DNA from: JALORV01 sp963766365
Lineage (GTDB): Bacteria > Pseudomonadota > Gammaproteobacteria > Burkholderiales > Burkholderiaceae_F
Reading direction: 5' to 3'
DNA length: 64,000 nucleotides
Assembly (NCBI GenBank): GCA_963766365.1
Contig: CAVXZK010000004.1
Span: 62,001-126,000, forward strand
Shown here: positions 42,993 to 51,507 of the stretch, in pieces
How positions within the stretch are numbered: the first letter of the stretch is position 1
How the letters are laid out: each line of letters begins with the position of its first letter
Notes under the pieces: generated by a model
Told to the model about the DNA's origin: nothing
Seen by the model: the letters and a program-made list of their open reading frames with translations, nothing else
Database searches by the model: none
Program-made: the position numbers and the translations under genes

Positions 42993-43612
42993 ATGAAGAA
43001 CAAAGCGAAACTCGGGTTCGCCGGCCTCGCGGTGCTTGCAGGCTGCGCCACGTATGTGGCACCGACCAAGGAAGAGTCGATGCAGACGGTCAAGGCCTCG
43101 TTCAAGGAGCGCGGTCCGGCCAAGTTGGACCGCCTGAACCAGACCGAGATCCAGGCTGTCTGCTCCGATGCCCAGATGATGGGCAAGGAAGTGCCGAAGG
43201 CCGAGCGTGAAGCCCTGGAGAAAGAAGACGCTTGCGACGATCAAGTACCCGGCCGACGGCAAGTACCTCGGCGATTTCAAGAGCGGAGAAAAGATCGCTC
43301 AGACCGGCCGCGGCCTGCAGTGGAGCGACAAGCGAGGGTTCCGTGAACGGCGGTAACTGCTATGCGTGCCACCAGATCTCGCCGCAGGAAATTTCTTTCG
43401 GAAACATCGGACCGTCGCTGAAGGGCTACGGCAAGCTGCGCGGCTACAACGAGGCGACCCTGAAGTACACGTGGGGCAAGATCTGGAACACGCATGCCTA
43501 CAACCTATGCTCGCAGATGCCGCGCTACGGTGATGCCGGCATCCTGACCGAAGCGCAGATCAAGGACGTGATGGCGCTGTTGCTGGACCCGAATTCACCG
43601 GTCAACAAGTAA
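42993..43612 (+). pseudogene. soxX: soxX, cytochrome c of SoxAX, interrupted by two single-base shifts
   Basis: SoxX pairs with SoxA. The frame from ATG 42993 (GAGGAG SD, 6-base spacer) encodes a lipobox-like start (AVLAGC, C18) and runs normally to about 43227. The family sequence (LATIKYPADGKYLGDFKSGE) then continues one base later to about 43333. It shifts one more base for GSVNGGNCYACHQISPQEISFG, containing the haem motif CYACH, and the end ALLLDPNSPVNK at 43612. Two extra bases relative to a continuous 205-codon gene explain the layout. Either the gene is broken or the assembly has two errors; both halves are otherwise well conserved. Confidence 0.85.
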
Positions 43613-43624
43613 CTCGATGTGCCC

Positions 43625-43654
43625 GGGCGGCCGCGTGGCGGCCGCCCTTTTTTT
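43625..43654 (+). terminator. Strong rho-independent terminator between soxX and soxW
   Basis: A perfect 10-bp stem GGGCGGCCGC/GCGGCCGCCC with a 3-base loop is followed by seven T residues. It starts 12 bases after the soxX stop and its T-run ends 6 bases before the next ATG. This is the clearest terminator in the window and would split the sox cluster. Confidence 0.88.
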
Positions 43655-43660
43655 GCCCGC

Positions 43661-44179
43661 ATGCACTCGTCCGCGCCAGTCGCATCCTCCAAGACCGTTC
43701 GGCCCGATCCGCTTCGCCGCAGTCTGCTCATCGGTGCACTGGCGGTGCCGTTTGGCGCGCGGGCTGCCGCCGCGCGCGTGCGGTGGACCGATATCGAACT
43801 GATCAATGGCACGCGTCTTCCGGCCGCCGAACTGCGGGCCAGTGCGGTCGTGGCCCAGATCTGGGCCTCGTGGTGCCCGTTTTGCGGCGCGCAGAATCCG
43901 CATGTGCAGAAGCTCCATGACGAGTACGGCGCGCGCGGCCTGCGCATCGTCGCATTTTCGATCGACAAGACGGTGAATGCGGCGCGCGAGTACGTGGAAA
44001 AGCGCGGCTACACATTTCCGGTGGCGATGGCGACGCCGCAGGTCGAGGCATGGTTTGGCAAGCGGCGTTCGCTGCCTGAAACCTATGTCGTGAATCGCGG
44101 TGGCGAAGTTGTGTTCACCCACCAGGGCGAGATGTTCCCGGAGGACATCGCTGCGCTGGCCCGCTTCGCCGGGAAGTAG
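43661..44179 (+). CDS. soxW: SoxW/TlpA-like thiol-disulfide oxidoreductase
   Basis: Periplasmic thioredoxin-fold protein that keeps Sox thiols reduced. The 172-residue precursor has a Tat-like signal (DPLRRSLLIGALAVPFGARA near 16-35) and the active site WASWCPFCGAQNP near 70. The later cis-Pro is in RSLPETYVV near 142. ATG 43661 is the only start that keeps the signal, yet it has no SD and follows the terminator T-run by 6 bases, so its expression must depend on a nearby promoter or read-through. soxB follows after 30 bases. Confidence 0.85.
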   Translation: MHSSAPVASSKTVRPDPLRRSLLIGALAVPFGARAAAARVRWTDIELINGTRLPAAELRASAVVAQIWASWCPFCGAQNPHVQKLHDEYGARGLRIVAFSIDKTVNAAREYVEKRGYTFPVAMATPQVEAWFGKRRSLPETYVVNRGGEVVFTHQGEMFPEDIAALARFAGK

Positions 44180-44209
44180 ACCAGACAAGAACGCTTGAGG
44201 GAGAAACAG

Positions 44210-45928
44210 ATGTCGATGGACCGTCGTGAGTTCCTGCAGGTGCTGGCCGTGGCGGCTGCCGCTGGCATGCCCCTGTCGTCACGAGATGCGCTGGCAGCGA
44301 CACCCGCCAGCGCCAGGATGTATGAGCTGCCGCGCTTCGGCAACGTGCATCTGCTGCATTTCACCGACTGCCACGCGCAGTTGCTGCCGATCTACTTTCG
44401 CGAGCCGAGCGTCAACCTGGGCATCGGCGAGGCGAAAGGGCAGCCGCCGCACCTGGTCGGCGAGCATCTGCTGAAGCACTTCAAGATCGCGCGCAACACG
44501 CCGGAGGCGCACGCTTTCACCTACCTTGACTTCGTCGAGGCGGCGAAGACTTACGGCAAGGTCGGCGGCTTCGCCCACCTTTCGACACTGGTCAAGCGGC
44601 TGAAGGCGGGCCGTCCCGGCGCCCTGCTGCTCGACGGCGGCGACACCTGGCAGGGTTCGGCGACGGCGCTCTGGACCAATGCGCAGGACATGGTCGATGC
44701 CTGCAAGCTGCTGGGCGTCGACATCATGACCGCGCACTGGGAAATGACCTACGGCCAGAAGCGCGTGCAGGAGATCGTCGAGAAGGACTTCAAGGGCAGG
44801 ATCGACTTCGTCGCGCAGAACATCAAGACCACCGACTTCGGTGACCAGGTGTTTCCGCCCTATACGCTGAAGGAAATGAACGGCGTGAAGGTGGCGGTCA
44901 TCGGCCAGGCGTTTCCGTACACGCCGATCGCGAACCCGCGGCATTTCGTTTCCGAATGGAGCTTCGGCATCCAGGAAGAGAACATGCAGAAGACGGTCGA
45001 CGAGGCGCGCGGCAAGGGCGCACAGGTCGTTGTCCTGCTTTCGCACAACGGAATGGACGTCGATCTCAAGATGGCCTCGCGCGTGCGGGGCATCGATGCC
45101 ATCCTCGGCGGCCATACGCACGATGGCGTGCCGCAGCCCTCGGTGGTGAAGAACGCCGGCGGCACGACGCTGGTGACCAATGCGGGCAGCAACGGCAAGT
45201 TCCTGGCGGTGCTGGACTTCGACGTCAAGGGCGGCAAGCCGGTCGAGTTCCGCTACAAGCTGCTGCCGTTGTTCTCCAACTTTCTGCCGGCTGACCCGGA
45301 GATGGACGTCTTCATCAAGAAGGTGCGCGCGCCGTACGAGGGCAAGCTGACCGAGAAGCTCGCCACGACCGAGGGCCTGCTCTACCGCCGCGGCAACTTC
45401 AATGGCACCTTCGACCAGCTGATCCTCGATGCCATGATGGCCGTCAAGGGCGCCGAGATCGGGTTCTCGCCCGGCTTCCGCTGGGGCACGAGCCTGCTCC
45501 CGGGACAGGCCATCACGATGGAACATCTGATGGATCAGACCGCTGTCACCTATCCGTACTCGTCCGTCAACGACATGAACGGCGAGATGATCAAGACCGT
45601 GCTCGAGGATGTTGCCGACAACCTGTTCAACCCCGATCCGTATCTGCAGCAGGGCGGCGACATGGTGCGGGTCGGCGGCCTCCAGTACGCGATCGATCCC
45701 GCCGGCAAAATGGGCGGTCGCATCAGCGACATGCGCCTGAACGGCAAACCGATCGAGCCCGGCAAGACCTACAAGGTCGCCGGGTGGGCACCGGTCGCGG
45801 AAGGTGCGAAAGGCGAGCCGATCTGGGACGTGGTCGCCACCTACCTGCGCGCGCAGAAGGTCGTGAGGCCTGTCAAGCTGAATACGCCGGCCATCAAGGG
45901 CGTGGCGGGCAACCCCGGCATCGCCTGA
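44210..45928 (+). CDS. soxB: SoxB, dimanganese sulfate thiohydrolase
   Basis: Releases sulfate from SoxY-cysteine-S-sulfonate in the periplasm. The 572-residue precursor has a Tat signal (MDRREFLQVLAVAAAAG near 3-19). The 5'-nucleotidase-like metal motifs appear in order: HFTDCHAQLLP near 54, LLDGGDTWQGSATA near 142, THWE-type AHWEMTYGQ near 177, LLSHNGMD near 280, and LGGHTHDG near 300. A GAGGGAGA SD precedes ATG 44210. Length is normal. Confidence 0.96.
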   Translation: MSMDRREFLQVLAVAAAAGMPLSSRDALAATPASARMYELPRFGNVHLLHFTDCHAQLLPIYFREPSVNLGIGEAKGQPPHLVGEHLLKHFKIARNTPEAHAFTYLDFVEAAKTYGKVGGFAHLSTLVKRLKAGRPGALLLDGGDTWQGSATALWTNAQDMVDACKLLGVDIMTAHWEMTYGQKRVQEIVEKDFKGRIDFVAQNIKTTDFGDQVFPPYTLKEMNGVKVAVIGQAFPYTPIANPRHFVSEWSFGIQEENMQKTVDEARGKGAQVVVLLSHNGMDVDLKMASRVRGIDAILGGHTHDGVPQPSVVKNAGGTTLVTNAGSNGKFLAVLDFDVKGGKPVEFRYKLLPLFSNFLPADPEMDVFIKKVRAPYEGKLTEKLATTEGLLYRRGNFNGTFDQLILDAMMAVKGAEIGFSPGFRWGTSLLPGQAITMEHLMDQTAVTYPYSSVNDMNGEMIKTVLEDVADNLFNPDPYLQQGGDMVRVGGLQYAIDPAGKMGGRISDMRLNGKPIEPGKTYKVAGWAPVAEGAKGEPIWDVVATYLRAQKVVRPVKLNTPAIKGVAGNPGIA

Positions 45929-45938
45929 CGGGGATCGA

Positions 45939-46424
45939 GTGCGCCGCCGCCTTGCGCTGCAGGCGCTCGCTGCCCTGGCCCTCGTTCCGGCGGCGCGTGC
46001 GGCCGGCGAGGCCGTGCTCCCGCCGATCGACGACCTGCGCTCGCTCGCCGCGGACGCCGCACGAAGCCGCGTCCCGGTCATCGTGCTCTTCAGCACGCCG
46101 GGATGTCCCTTTTGCCGGGAAGTGCGACAGAACTACCTTGCACCGCGACTCGCAGAGCAGCAGCAGCGCTCCAGTCCTGAGTACTTGCTGCGCGAAGTCG
46201 ACATCACCAGCCGCCGGCCGATGGGCGCGATCGACGGGCGCCCGCTGACCGAGGCGCAGTTTGCGGACCGTTACGGCGTGGGACTGGTACCTGTCCTGAT
46301 CGCGTTCGACGCGCAATGGCGCCCACTTGGCGAGCCGCTCGTCGGGCTCGATCGCTCCGGGTTCTACGAGGCTTACCTCGACCGACTGATCTCGGGCGCG
46401 CTCGGCGCAAAAGCCAACCGCTGA
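45939..46424 (+). CDS. SoxS-like periplasmic thioredoxin
   Basis: The 161-residue product begins at GTG 45939, 10 bases after soxB. It has a signal peptide (RRRLALQALAALALVPAARAAG near 2-23), a thioredoxin active site FSTPGCPFCREVRQNYL near 51-67, and the cis-Pro region GVGLVPVLIAFD near 117. It resembles SoxS, the thiol reductase that reactivates SoxYZ. It completes the sox cluster. Confidence 0.8.
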   Translation: MRRRLALQALAALALVPAARAAGEAVLPPIDDLRSLAADAARSRVPVIVLFSTPGCPFCREVRQNYLAPRLAEQQQRSSPEYLLREVDITSRRPMGAIDGRPLTEAQFADRYGVGLVPVLIAFDAQWRPLGEPLVGLDRSGFYEAYLDRLISGALGAKANR

Positions 46425-46513
46425 TCGTCGGCCGGTACGCGGCCCGGTGCCGAACGGCAGGTCCACCGGCTGTTTCCTGCGTTACCGTATCGGCACACGC
46501 AAGGAGATCGACT

Positions 46514-47005
46514 ATGCGACGTCCGTGCATTGTACTGGCTCTCGGACTGCTCTGCCTGCCGATCTGGGCCATGGCTCAGGTGACAGTGAAGGAGTCGAGC
46601 ACCTCACCGGCCGTGTCTAAATTCGTAATGGGCACGCGGCTCGGCTACATCACGTGCAGCGACAAGTACAAGGCCTATCTCGAGAGGTGGGAACTGTACG
46701 CACTGGTTACCGAAGGGCAGCGTGAGCCCCAGGGAACGCCGCCCTCGGACAGCGAGGTGTCGGATTGCGTTCACCAGACCGCCTTGCGCGGCAGCGCGCT
46801 CTACAAGGACGCCCTGAAGGGCGCGAGCACTCCGAAAGCGAAGTCCGCCTTCAGCGAATACATGGTCGCGTGGGACGCCGCGCTGAAGGGCATACGCAAG
46901 CCCGAGCGCGAAACGGTCCAGCAGTACCGGGCGCGGCAGAAGCAGGTCGAAACCAAACTGAACGGCCTGCAGACGAAGCTCGAGGCCGCAGTACCCGGCG
47001 CCTGA
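46514..47005 (+). CDS. Secreted protein of unknown function
   Basis: The 163-residue precursor has an AAGGAGA SD and a signal peptide (MRRPCIVLALGLLCLPIWAMA). The mature part has two cysteines (YITCSDKYK near 51 and VSDCVHQTALRG near 86) that could pair, then a long charged helix to the C-terminus (ETVQQYRARQKQVETKLNGL near 133-152). I do not recognise a family. It lies downstream of the sox genes with an 89-base gap. Confidence 0.62.
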   Translation: MRRPCIVLALGLLCLPIWAMAQVTVKESSTSPAVSKFVMGTRLGYITCSDKYKAYLERWELYALVTEGQREPQGTPPSDSEVSDCVHQTALRGSALYKDALKGASTPKAKSAFSEYMVAWDAALKGIRKPERETVQQYRARQKQVETKLNGLQTKLEAAVPGA

Positions 47006-47165
47006 GTCCGCCGCGTGTTGCTCGATCGCTGAAGGGCAGGGGACGTCAACGCGCGCTGCACTCGCGGTACCGTAAACGCGCGGGCGACGTGAATATGCCG
47101 TAGCGTCGTTGGCCGCGCCGGCGGTAGCTTCTGCCCCATCGAAGCTGGCTATCGCGGGGGCACGC

Positions 47166-48761
47166 ATGGTTGAGCCATTGCCGACGGGGTATCACGGAGT
47201 CCTGCTGCAATGGGCGTTTGGCGCACTGGTCGTCGTGCTCTACGCGCGCGACCGCTTTGACAGTCCGCAATCCAACCGGGCCACGACGACCTTCACCCGC
47301 TACTGGGTCGCCCGCCTCGGCTACATCGCAGCGATGCTCGCGCTGTTTCTCGTGCTCGGCGGCGCGTTGCGCGATGTCGACCTCCAGATGCTTTGGGATT
47401 TCCTGCAGGTGCCCGGCACAGTGAAGAATGCGGATCGCATGCCCGGACCCCTGGTGGCTGCGCTGCTGCTGACGGCGATGCTCCCGAGCTTCCCGTTCCT
47501 GACGCGGATCGACGAAGCGGTGAAGAAGTGGTTCCAGCGGGTGGGCAACATTCCATTCGAGGCCCGCCTGCTGAGCGGTCAGCTGCAGAACGCGGACTTC
47601 CGGCCGTCCGCGGAAATGCTCGCGAGAATCGAACCGTACCTTACCGACCTTGGTGTGGACCCCGCCTGGCTGGAAGACGGTCCGGCCACGGTAAGGCATC
47701 GGTGGACACGCGCGGCGGTGCTGTGGACTCTGGTCCAGGACTGGACCAAAGCGCGCGGCTACTCGCGCTATGTGTCGCAGCGGCAGGCGCAGTTCGAAGA
47801 TATCCGCGCGCGCCTCGAGTCACTGGGACCAATGCTGGACGACGCCTCGCTGCGCGCAATCGAGTCGCCGGCGGACGCGCGCTCCGCGAAGGCGCTGCAG
47901 CGCAAGGTCCGGAAGGACGTGGACCAGCTGTACGAGGCCGTTTTCGATTTCGTCAGCAGTGGCGTACTTGACCGCGAGTGGAATCTTTCCCAGCGCAACA
48001 CGGCGCTCGCAAGGCTCGGATTCAGCGGCTTGCCGGATGCCCGCGGCAGCCTGAGCCTGAACGAAGTGGCGCTCGTCGCCGGACTGATCTTCCTGGCGAT
48101 GGTGCTGGCGGCGCTGATCACACGCCGGTTCTTCGATCCGACCCCGCTCGCGCCCAACCTGCGCGTACTGGTCATGGTGCCGATCATCTATACCGTGGCG
48201 ATTGTGGCTGCGCTGTATCCGAAGTCTGTCTGGGCGTTTGCCGACGTCACGCGTGTCGGACACCGCCCCTATGCCGCCTACGTGCTGTCCGGCGTGATCG
48301 CCGCCGCGGCGGCATTCATGATCTCGCTGCTGTTCCGGTATCTGTTCGAGGACGCCGGCAATCTGCTGGTGGCGCTCTCCGAGCCCGGCCGATTCGACAA
48401 GGCGGTCATCGCGACGCTCGAGCGTTGGCCGTGGCTGCTGATGCCGCTGTTGAACACCATTGCGATTGCGTTCACGGCGGACAACTGGGCGATGCATCCG
48501 GAACTGGTGCGCGGGCGGCTGCGAATCTACGAATCACTCGGGCTGGCAGCGTGCTTCGCCATGTTCCAGTGGATCGCCGTGCAACTGCTGGCGCAGGTCA
48601 CGACCTTTGGCGCACGGTGGTTCGAAGAGGAACTGCGCCTCGTCGTCACTGCGGCGGTCATCGGTGCCTGCGTCGGCTACCTCGTTCCTCATCTGCATCG
48701 AAAGAGGCTGCAGGCTGAGCCCGTGCTGTCTGGGGTGATGCCGCAAGTGCGGGCGGCCTGA
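47166..48761 (+). CDS. Large polytopic membrane protein of unknown function
   Basis: The 531-residue protein has about nine hydrophobic segments: three in the first 115 residues, then a soluble helical block of about 180 residues (about 120-300), then six more segments to about 515. The soluble block holds long charged helices such as SAKALQRKVRKDVDQLYEAVFDF. No transporter or enzyme motif is evident. A shorter-than-listed upstream extension exists but ATG 47166 is the first ATG. Neighbours give no functional hint. Confidence 0.65.
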   Translation: MVEPLPTGYHGVLLQWAFGALVVVLYARDRFDSPQSNRATTTFTRYWVARLGYIAAMLALFLVLGGALRDVDLQMLWDFLQVPGTVKNADRMPGPLVAALLLTAMLPSFPFLTRIDEAVKKWFQRVGNIPFEARLLSGQLQNADFRPSAEMLARIEPYLTDLGVDPAWLEDGPATVRHRWTRAAVLWTLVQDWTKARGYSRYVSQRQAQFEDIRARLESLGPMLDDASLRAIESPADARSAKALQRKVRKDVDQLYEAVFDFVSSGVLDREWNLSQRNTALARLGFSGLPDARGSLSLNEVALVAGLIFLAMVLAALITRRFFDPTPLAPNLRVLVMVPIIYTVAIVAALYPKSVWAFADVTRVGHRPYAAYVLSGVIAAAAAFMISLLFRYLFEDAGNLLVALSEPGRFDKAVIATLERWPWLLMPLLNTIAIAFTADNWAMHPELVRGRLRIYESLGLAACFAMFQWIAVQLLAQVTTFGARWFEEELRLVVTAAVIGACVGYLVPHLHRKRLQAEPVLSGVMPQVRAA

Positions 48762-48878
48762 GCCGCTGGAGCGCCGACGCCGATCTGAGGCCGCCGACTC
48801 TGTCATGATGGTCGTTGTCTGGAAATTCAGGTTCAGACAACGATCATCTTGCTCACTTCGATCCAACGCGCCGGGCAC

Positions 48879-49559
48879 ATGGAAATCTGGGCTGGCCTTG
48901 CGCTGTCTGCGGCGCTCTGCAGCAGCGCCCTGGCTGCTACGCCGGCGCCGGCGCGCTGCCCGCAGGGCAACGTTGTCGTCGAAGCCGCCGACGCCAGAGA
49001 CTTCGAGACCGGGTGCCGTGGGGCCGCCGCTGCCGCCGAGTTCCTGGCAGGCAGCGGACTGGATGTCGGGATTCCCATCGAGATTTCGTTTGTCGACGTC
49101 ATGCCGGAAATCGTCGCCGCCACTCCATTGGTCGGTTGTTATATCAGGGCCAGGAATCGTATCTACGTCCTGACCTTCGCTCGCTGTCAGCAGCGGCGGC
49201 TGGCGCATGACGTGACCATCGACCGGTCGGTCCACATGGGCCTGGTCGCGCATGAAGTCGCGCATCGCATCGTCGCCGCCAATGTCGGGCAGGTTCGGCT
49301 CAGCATGGTGGCGCAGGAATACATCGCTTACGTCACGATGTACGCGACAATGCCGGAGATCCCTCGTGAGCGAGTGCTGGGGCAGGTCCCGGGCGACGGG
49401 TTCGACTCTGATGTCCAGATCAATGCCACCGTGTACCTGATCGATCCCGTCCGCTTTGGAGCGCAGGCCTACCGGCACTACCTGAAGCCGGGCGTAGGCC
49501 GGTCGTTCATCGCGAGTGTGCTCAACGGCCAGAGGCTGGTGGAGGATGAAGCCCGTTAG
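48879..49559 (+). CDS. Secreted HExxH-type putative metalloprotein (DUF6639-like)
   Basis: The 226-residue precursor has a signal peptide (MEIWAGLALSAALCSSALAA). The mature part contains a zincin-like motif MGLVAHEVAHRIVAAN near 126-141 with a downstream Glu-containing helix (SMVAQEYIAYVTMY). Several cysteines (37, 55, 97, 112) suggest a disulfide-stabilised exported protein. I tentatively link it to the DUF6639 group from memory. ATG 48879 was chosen because it gives a clean signal peptide. Confidence 0.62.
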   Translation: MEIWAGLALSAALCSSALAATPAPARCPQGNVVVEAADARDFETGCRGAAAAAEFLAGSGLDVGIPIEISFVDVMPEIVAATPLVGCYIRARNRIYVLTFARCQQRRLAHDVTIDRSVHMGLVAHEVAHRIVAANVGQVRLSMVAQEYIAYVTMYATMPEIPRERVLGQVPGDGFDSDVQINATVYLIDPVRFGAQAYRHYLKPGVGRSFIASVLNGQRLVEDEAR

Positions 49560-49683
49560 TTGGTCAGCGGATGGAGGGGCCGTGGACCTGCTTGAACGCG
49601 GGCGCGGCATCCAGAACGCCGGTTCGCGATCGCATCTGCCAGCGGCCGAGGTCTGGTCCCCGCGTGAAGCGTAGAAGGATTTG

Positions 49684-50319
49684 ATGAGTCAGGAATCTTC
49701 AACCGGCTTTGGCGACGCCGCGGCGACCTGGAATCGTCGCTTCGGCGGCGAGGAGTTTCTCTTCGGGGTCGAACCCAATCGTTGGCTCCAGGAGCACGCT
49801 TCCAGCCTGCCGGCAAGAGGTCGCATCCTGTGCGTGGCCGACGGAGAAGGGCGCAACAGCGTGTGGCTGGCACGGCAGGGCTTTGAGGTCGAGGCTTTCG
49901 ACATCGCGGAAGTCGGGGTAGCCAAGGCGCGCCGGCTCGCCGCCCAGCATGGTGTTCAAGTGAAGTTCAGCGTCGCCGACTGCGACAGCTATCCGTGGCC
50001 TCAGTCGCACTTTGACGGGGTGGCCGCCATCTTCATCCAGTTCGCCAGCCCGGAACAGCGCACGCGCCTGTTCGCGCAAATAGTGGCGAGCCTGAAGCCT
50101 GGCGGCGTGCTGGTGCTGCAGGGATACACACCGAAGCAACTTGACTACGGCACGGGCGGGCCACCGGTCGTGTCACATCTGTACACGCCAGGGCTGCTGC
50201 GCGAAGCCTTCGCTGGAATGGACATTCTTGAGCTGCGCGAATACGAGGCGGATGTCGCGGAAGGCAGCGGACACTGCGGCCGCTCCGCGTTGATCGGTCT
50301 TGTGGCGCGGCGGGGCTGA
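49684..50319 (+). CDS. Class I SAM-dependent methyltransferase
   Basis: The 211-residue protein has the methyltransferase-11/25 pattern. It starts with a substrate-cap motif (WNRRFGGEEFLFGVEPNRWL near 16-35), then motif I ILCVADGEGRNSVWLARQG near 48-66, the acidic end of motif II AFDIAEVGV near 70, and LKPGGVLVLQGYTPKQL near 137-153. Homologues act on thiols or small metabolites such as tellurite or thiopurines; the substrate here is unknown. It is followed after 12 bases by the ICMT-like gene. Confidence 0.8.
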   Translation: MSQESSTGFGDAAATWNRRFGGEEFLFGVEPNRWLQEHASSLPARGRILCVADGEGRNSVWLARQGFEVEAFDIAEVGVAKARRLAAQHGVQVKFSVADCDSYPWPQSHFDGVAAIFIQFASPEQRTRLFAQIVASLKPGGVLVLQGYTPKQLDYGTGGPPVVSHLYTPGLLREAFAGMDILELREYEADVAEGSGHCGRSALIGLVARRG

Positions 50320-50331
50320 GCGCCGCCAGCG

Positions 50332-50799
50332 ATGGCCCGCGTCGCGCGTTCCGATGCCCGGCTTGGCAGCCTGCTCGTGGCATTGCAGGTCGCCTTGCTG
50401 GCATGGCTCGCCGTCAAGGGTGTCGCGGGCCTCACCGCTGGCCGGCTGACCTTAGACGCCGTTGGTCTTGCGGTGGCCGGCATCGCGTTGGGGCTCTGGG
50501 CGCTTTCAGCCAACCGGCCCGGCAATTTCAACATCCGGCCGGTGCCGCGTTCCAGTGGCGAGTTGGTCCAGCACGGCCCCTACCGCTGGATCCGCCATCC
50601 GATGTACAGCGCGCTGCTGCTTGTCGGGCTTGCTGCGGCGCGTGTGGCAGGCGACGTGGAATCGTGGCTGGTACTCGCTGTGTTGGTCGTCGTGCTTGTA
50701 ATCAAGGCCAACGTCGAGGAGCGCGGCATGATCGAGCGCCACGCGGGCTATCGTGACTACCGCAAGCGCACGCACCGATTCGTGCCCGGCCTGTACTGA
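50332..50799 (+). CDS. ICMT/PEMT-family membrane methyltransferase-like protein
   Basis: The 155-residue membrane protein has about four segments and the isoprenylcysteine carboxyl methyltransferase family signature near the C-terminal half (GELVQHGPYRWIRHPMYSA near 77-95, EERGMIERHAGYRDYRKRTHRFVP near 126-149). Bacterial members methylate small thiols or lipids, but activity is mostly unproven. It is adjacent to the soluble methyltransferase and probably co-transcribed with it. Confidence 0.8.
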   Translation: MARVARSDARLGSLLVALQVALLAWLAVKGVAGLTAGRLTLDAVGLAVAGIALGLWALSANRPGNFNIRPVPRSSGELVQHGPYRWIRHPMYSALLLVGLAAARVAGDVESWLVLAVLVVVLVIKANVEERGMIERHAGYRDYRKRTHRFVPGLY

Positions 50800-50866
50800 G
50801 ATCCTCCGAAGGACTTCCTGGATGCCCCGTGCCATGAGACGGTGGATTGCCTGATTAGGTTTCGCC

Positions 50867-51400
50867 ATGGCTGCCTGTCACGCCGCCGCGGTGTTCTCGG
50901 CCGAGACCTGGGAACTGCAGGGTCGCGCCGGAGTGACGCAGCCGGTACTCATCGAAGTCCCGGATCAGCCGAAGGCCGCGTTGGTGCTCTTTGCGGGAGG
51001 AGACGGCGGTGTCGTGTTTGCGAGTAACGATGTCGTCAGCTATCGAGCCAATTTCCTGCTCCGCTCACGCGCAGATTTCCTCAAGCACGGATTCATCGTC
51101 GCTACTTTCGGAGCGCCGTCGGTCCGGCCGGCCCCGAACTTCCTCGACGACAGGTTCCGCAAGTCGAAAGAGCGCGCTGACGACACGCGGATGGTCATCG
51201 ATGCATTGCGCAAGCTGTTCCGTGTCCCGGTGTGGCTTGTCGGAACAAGCCGTGGAACCCTGTCCGCTGCGGCCACGGGGCCGCAGCTGGGCAAGGCCAC
51301 GGACGGCGTTGTTCTGACTTCGACGATGGCCTACCACGGCTTCAATGGCATTGAGGCCGAAGTCGTTGCGGCCATTGTCAAGTGGATCCTCAGACCGTAG
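50867..51400 (+). CDS. Alpha/beta-hydrolase-like protein with probable internal deletion
   Basis: The 177-residue product has an early oxyanion-type segment (ALVLFAGGDGGVVFA near 38-52), a nucleophile elbow VGTSRGTLSAAA near 124-135, and a C-terminal end HGFNGIEAEVVAAIVKWI that would carry the catalytic His. The stretch expected between them, with the acid residue, is missing: VVLTSTM runs straight into AYHGFNG. Relatives are about 250-280 residues. This looks like an in-frame loss of roughly 80-100 residues, so activity is doubtful. Confidence 0.6.
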   Translation: MAACHAAAVFSAETWELQGRAGVTQPVLIEVPDQPKAALVLFAGGDGGVVFASNDVVSYRANFLLRSRADFLKHGFIVATFGAPSVRPAPNFLDDRFRKSKERADDTRMVIDALRKLFRVPVWLVGTSRGTLSAAATGPQLGKATDGVVLTSTMAYHGFNGIEAEVVAAIVKWILRP

Positions 51401-51507
51401 GGCCGGCACTTGAAGCTGCTCATGGCGGCGGGTGGTCCGCGTGCGCTCTCGGCAATCGCACCGGCTTCAAGCGAAGCGCCCGATGTGGAGTCGGGCGCCT
51501 CACTCGA

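Noticed and set aside
44279..46096. Long minus-strand open frame across soxB
   Set aside because: SoxB motifs are complete on the plus strand; the antisense frame is a shadow.
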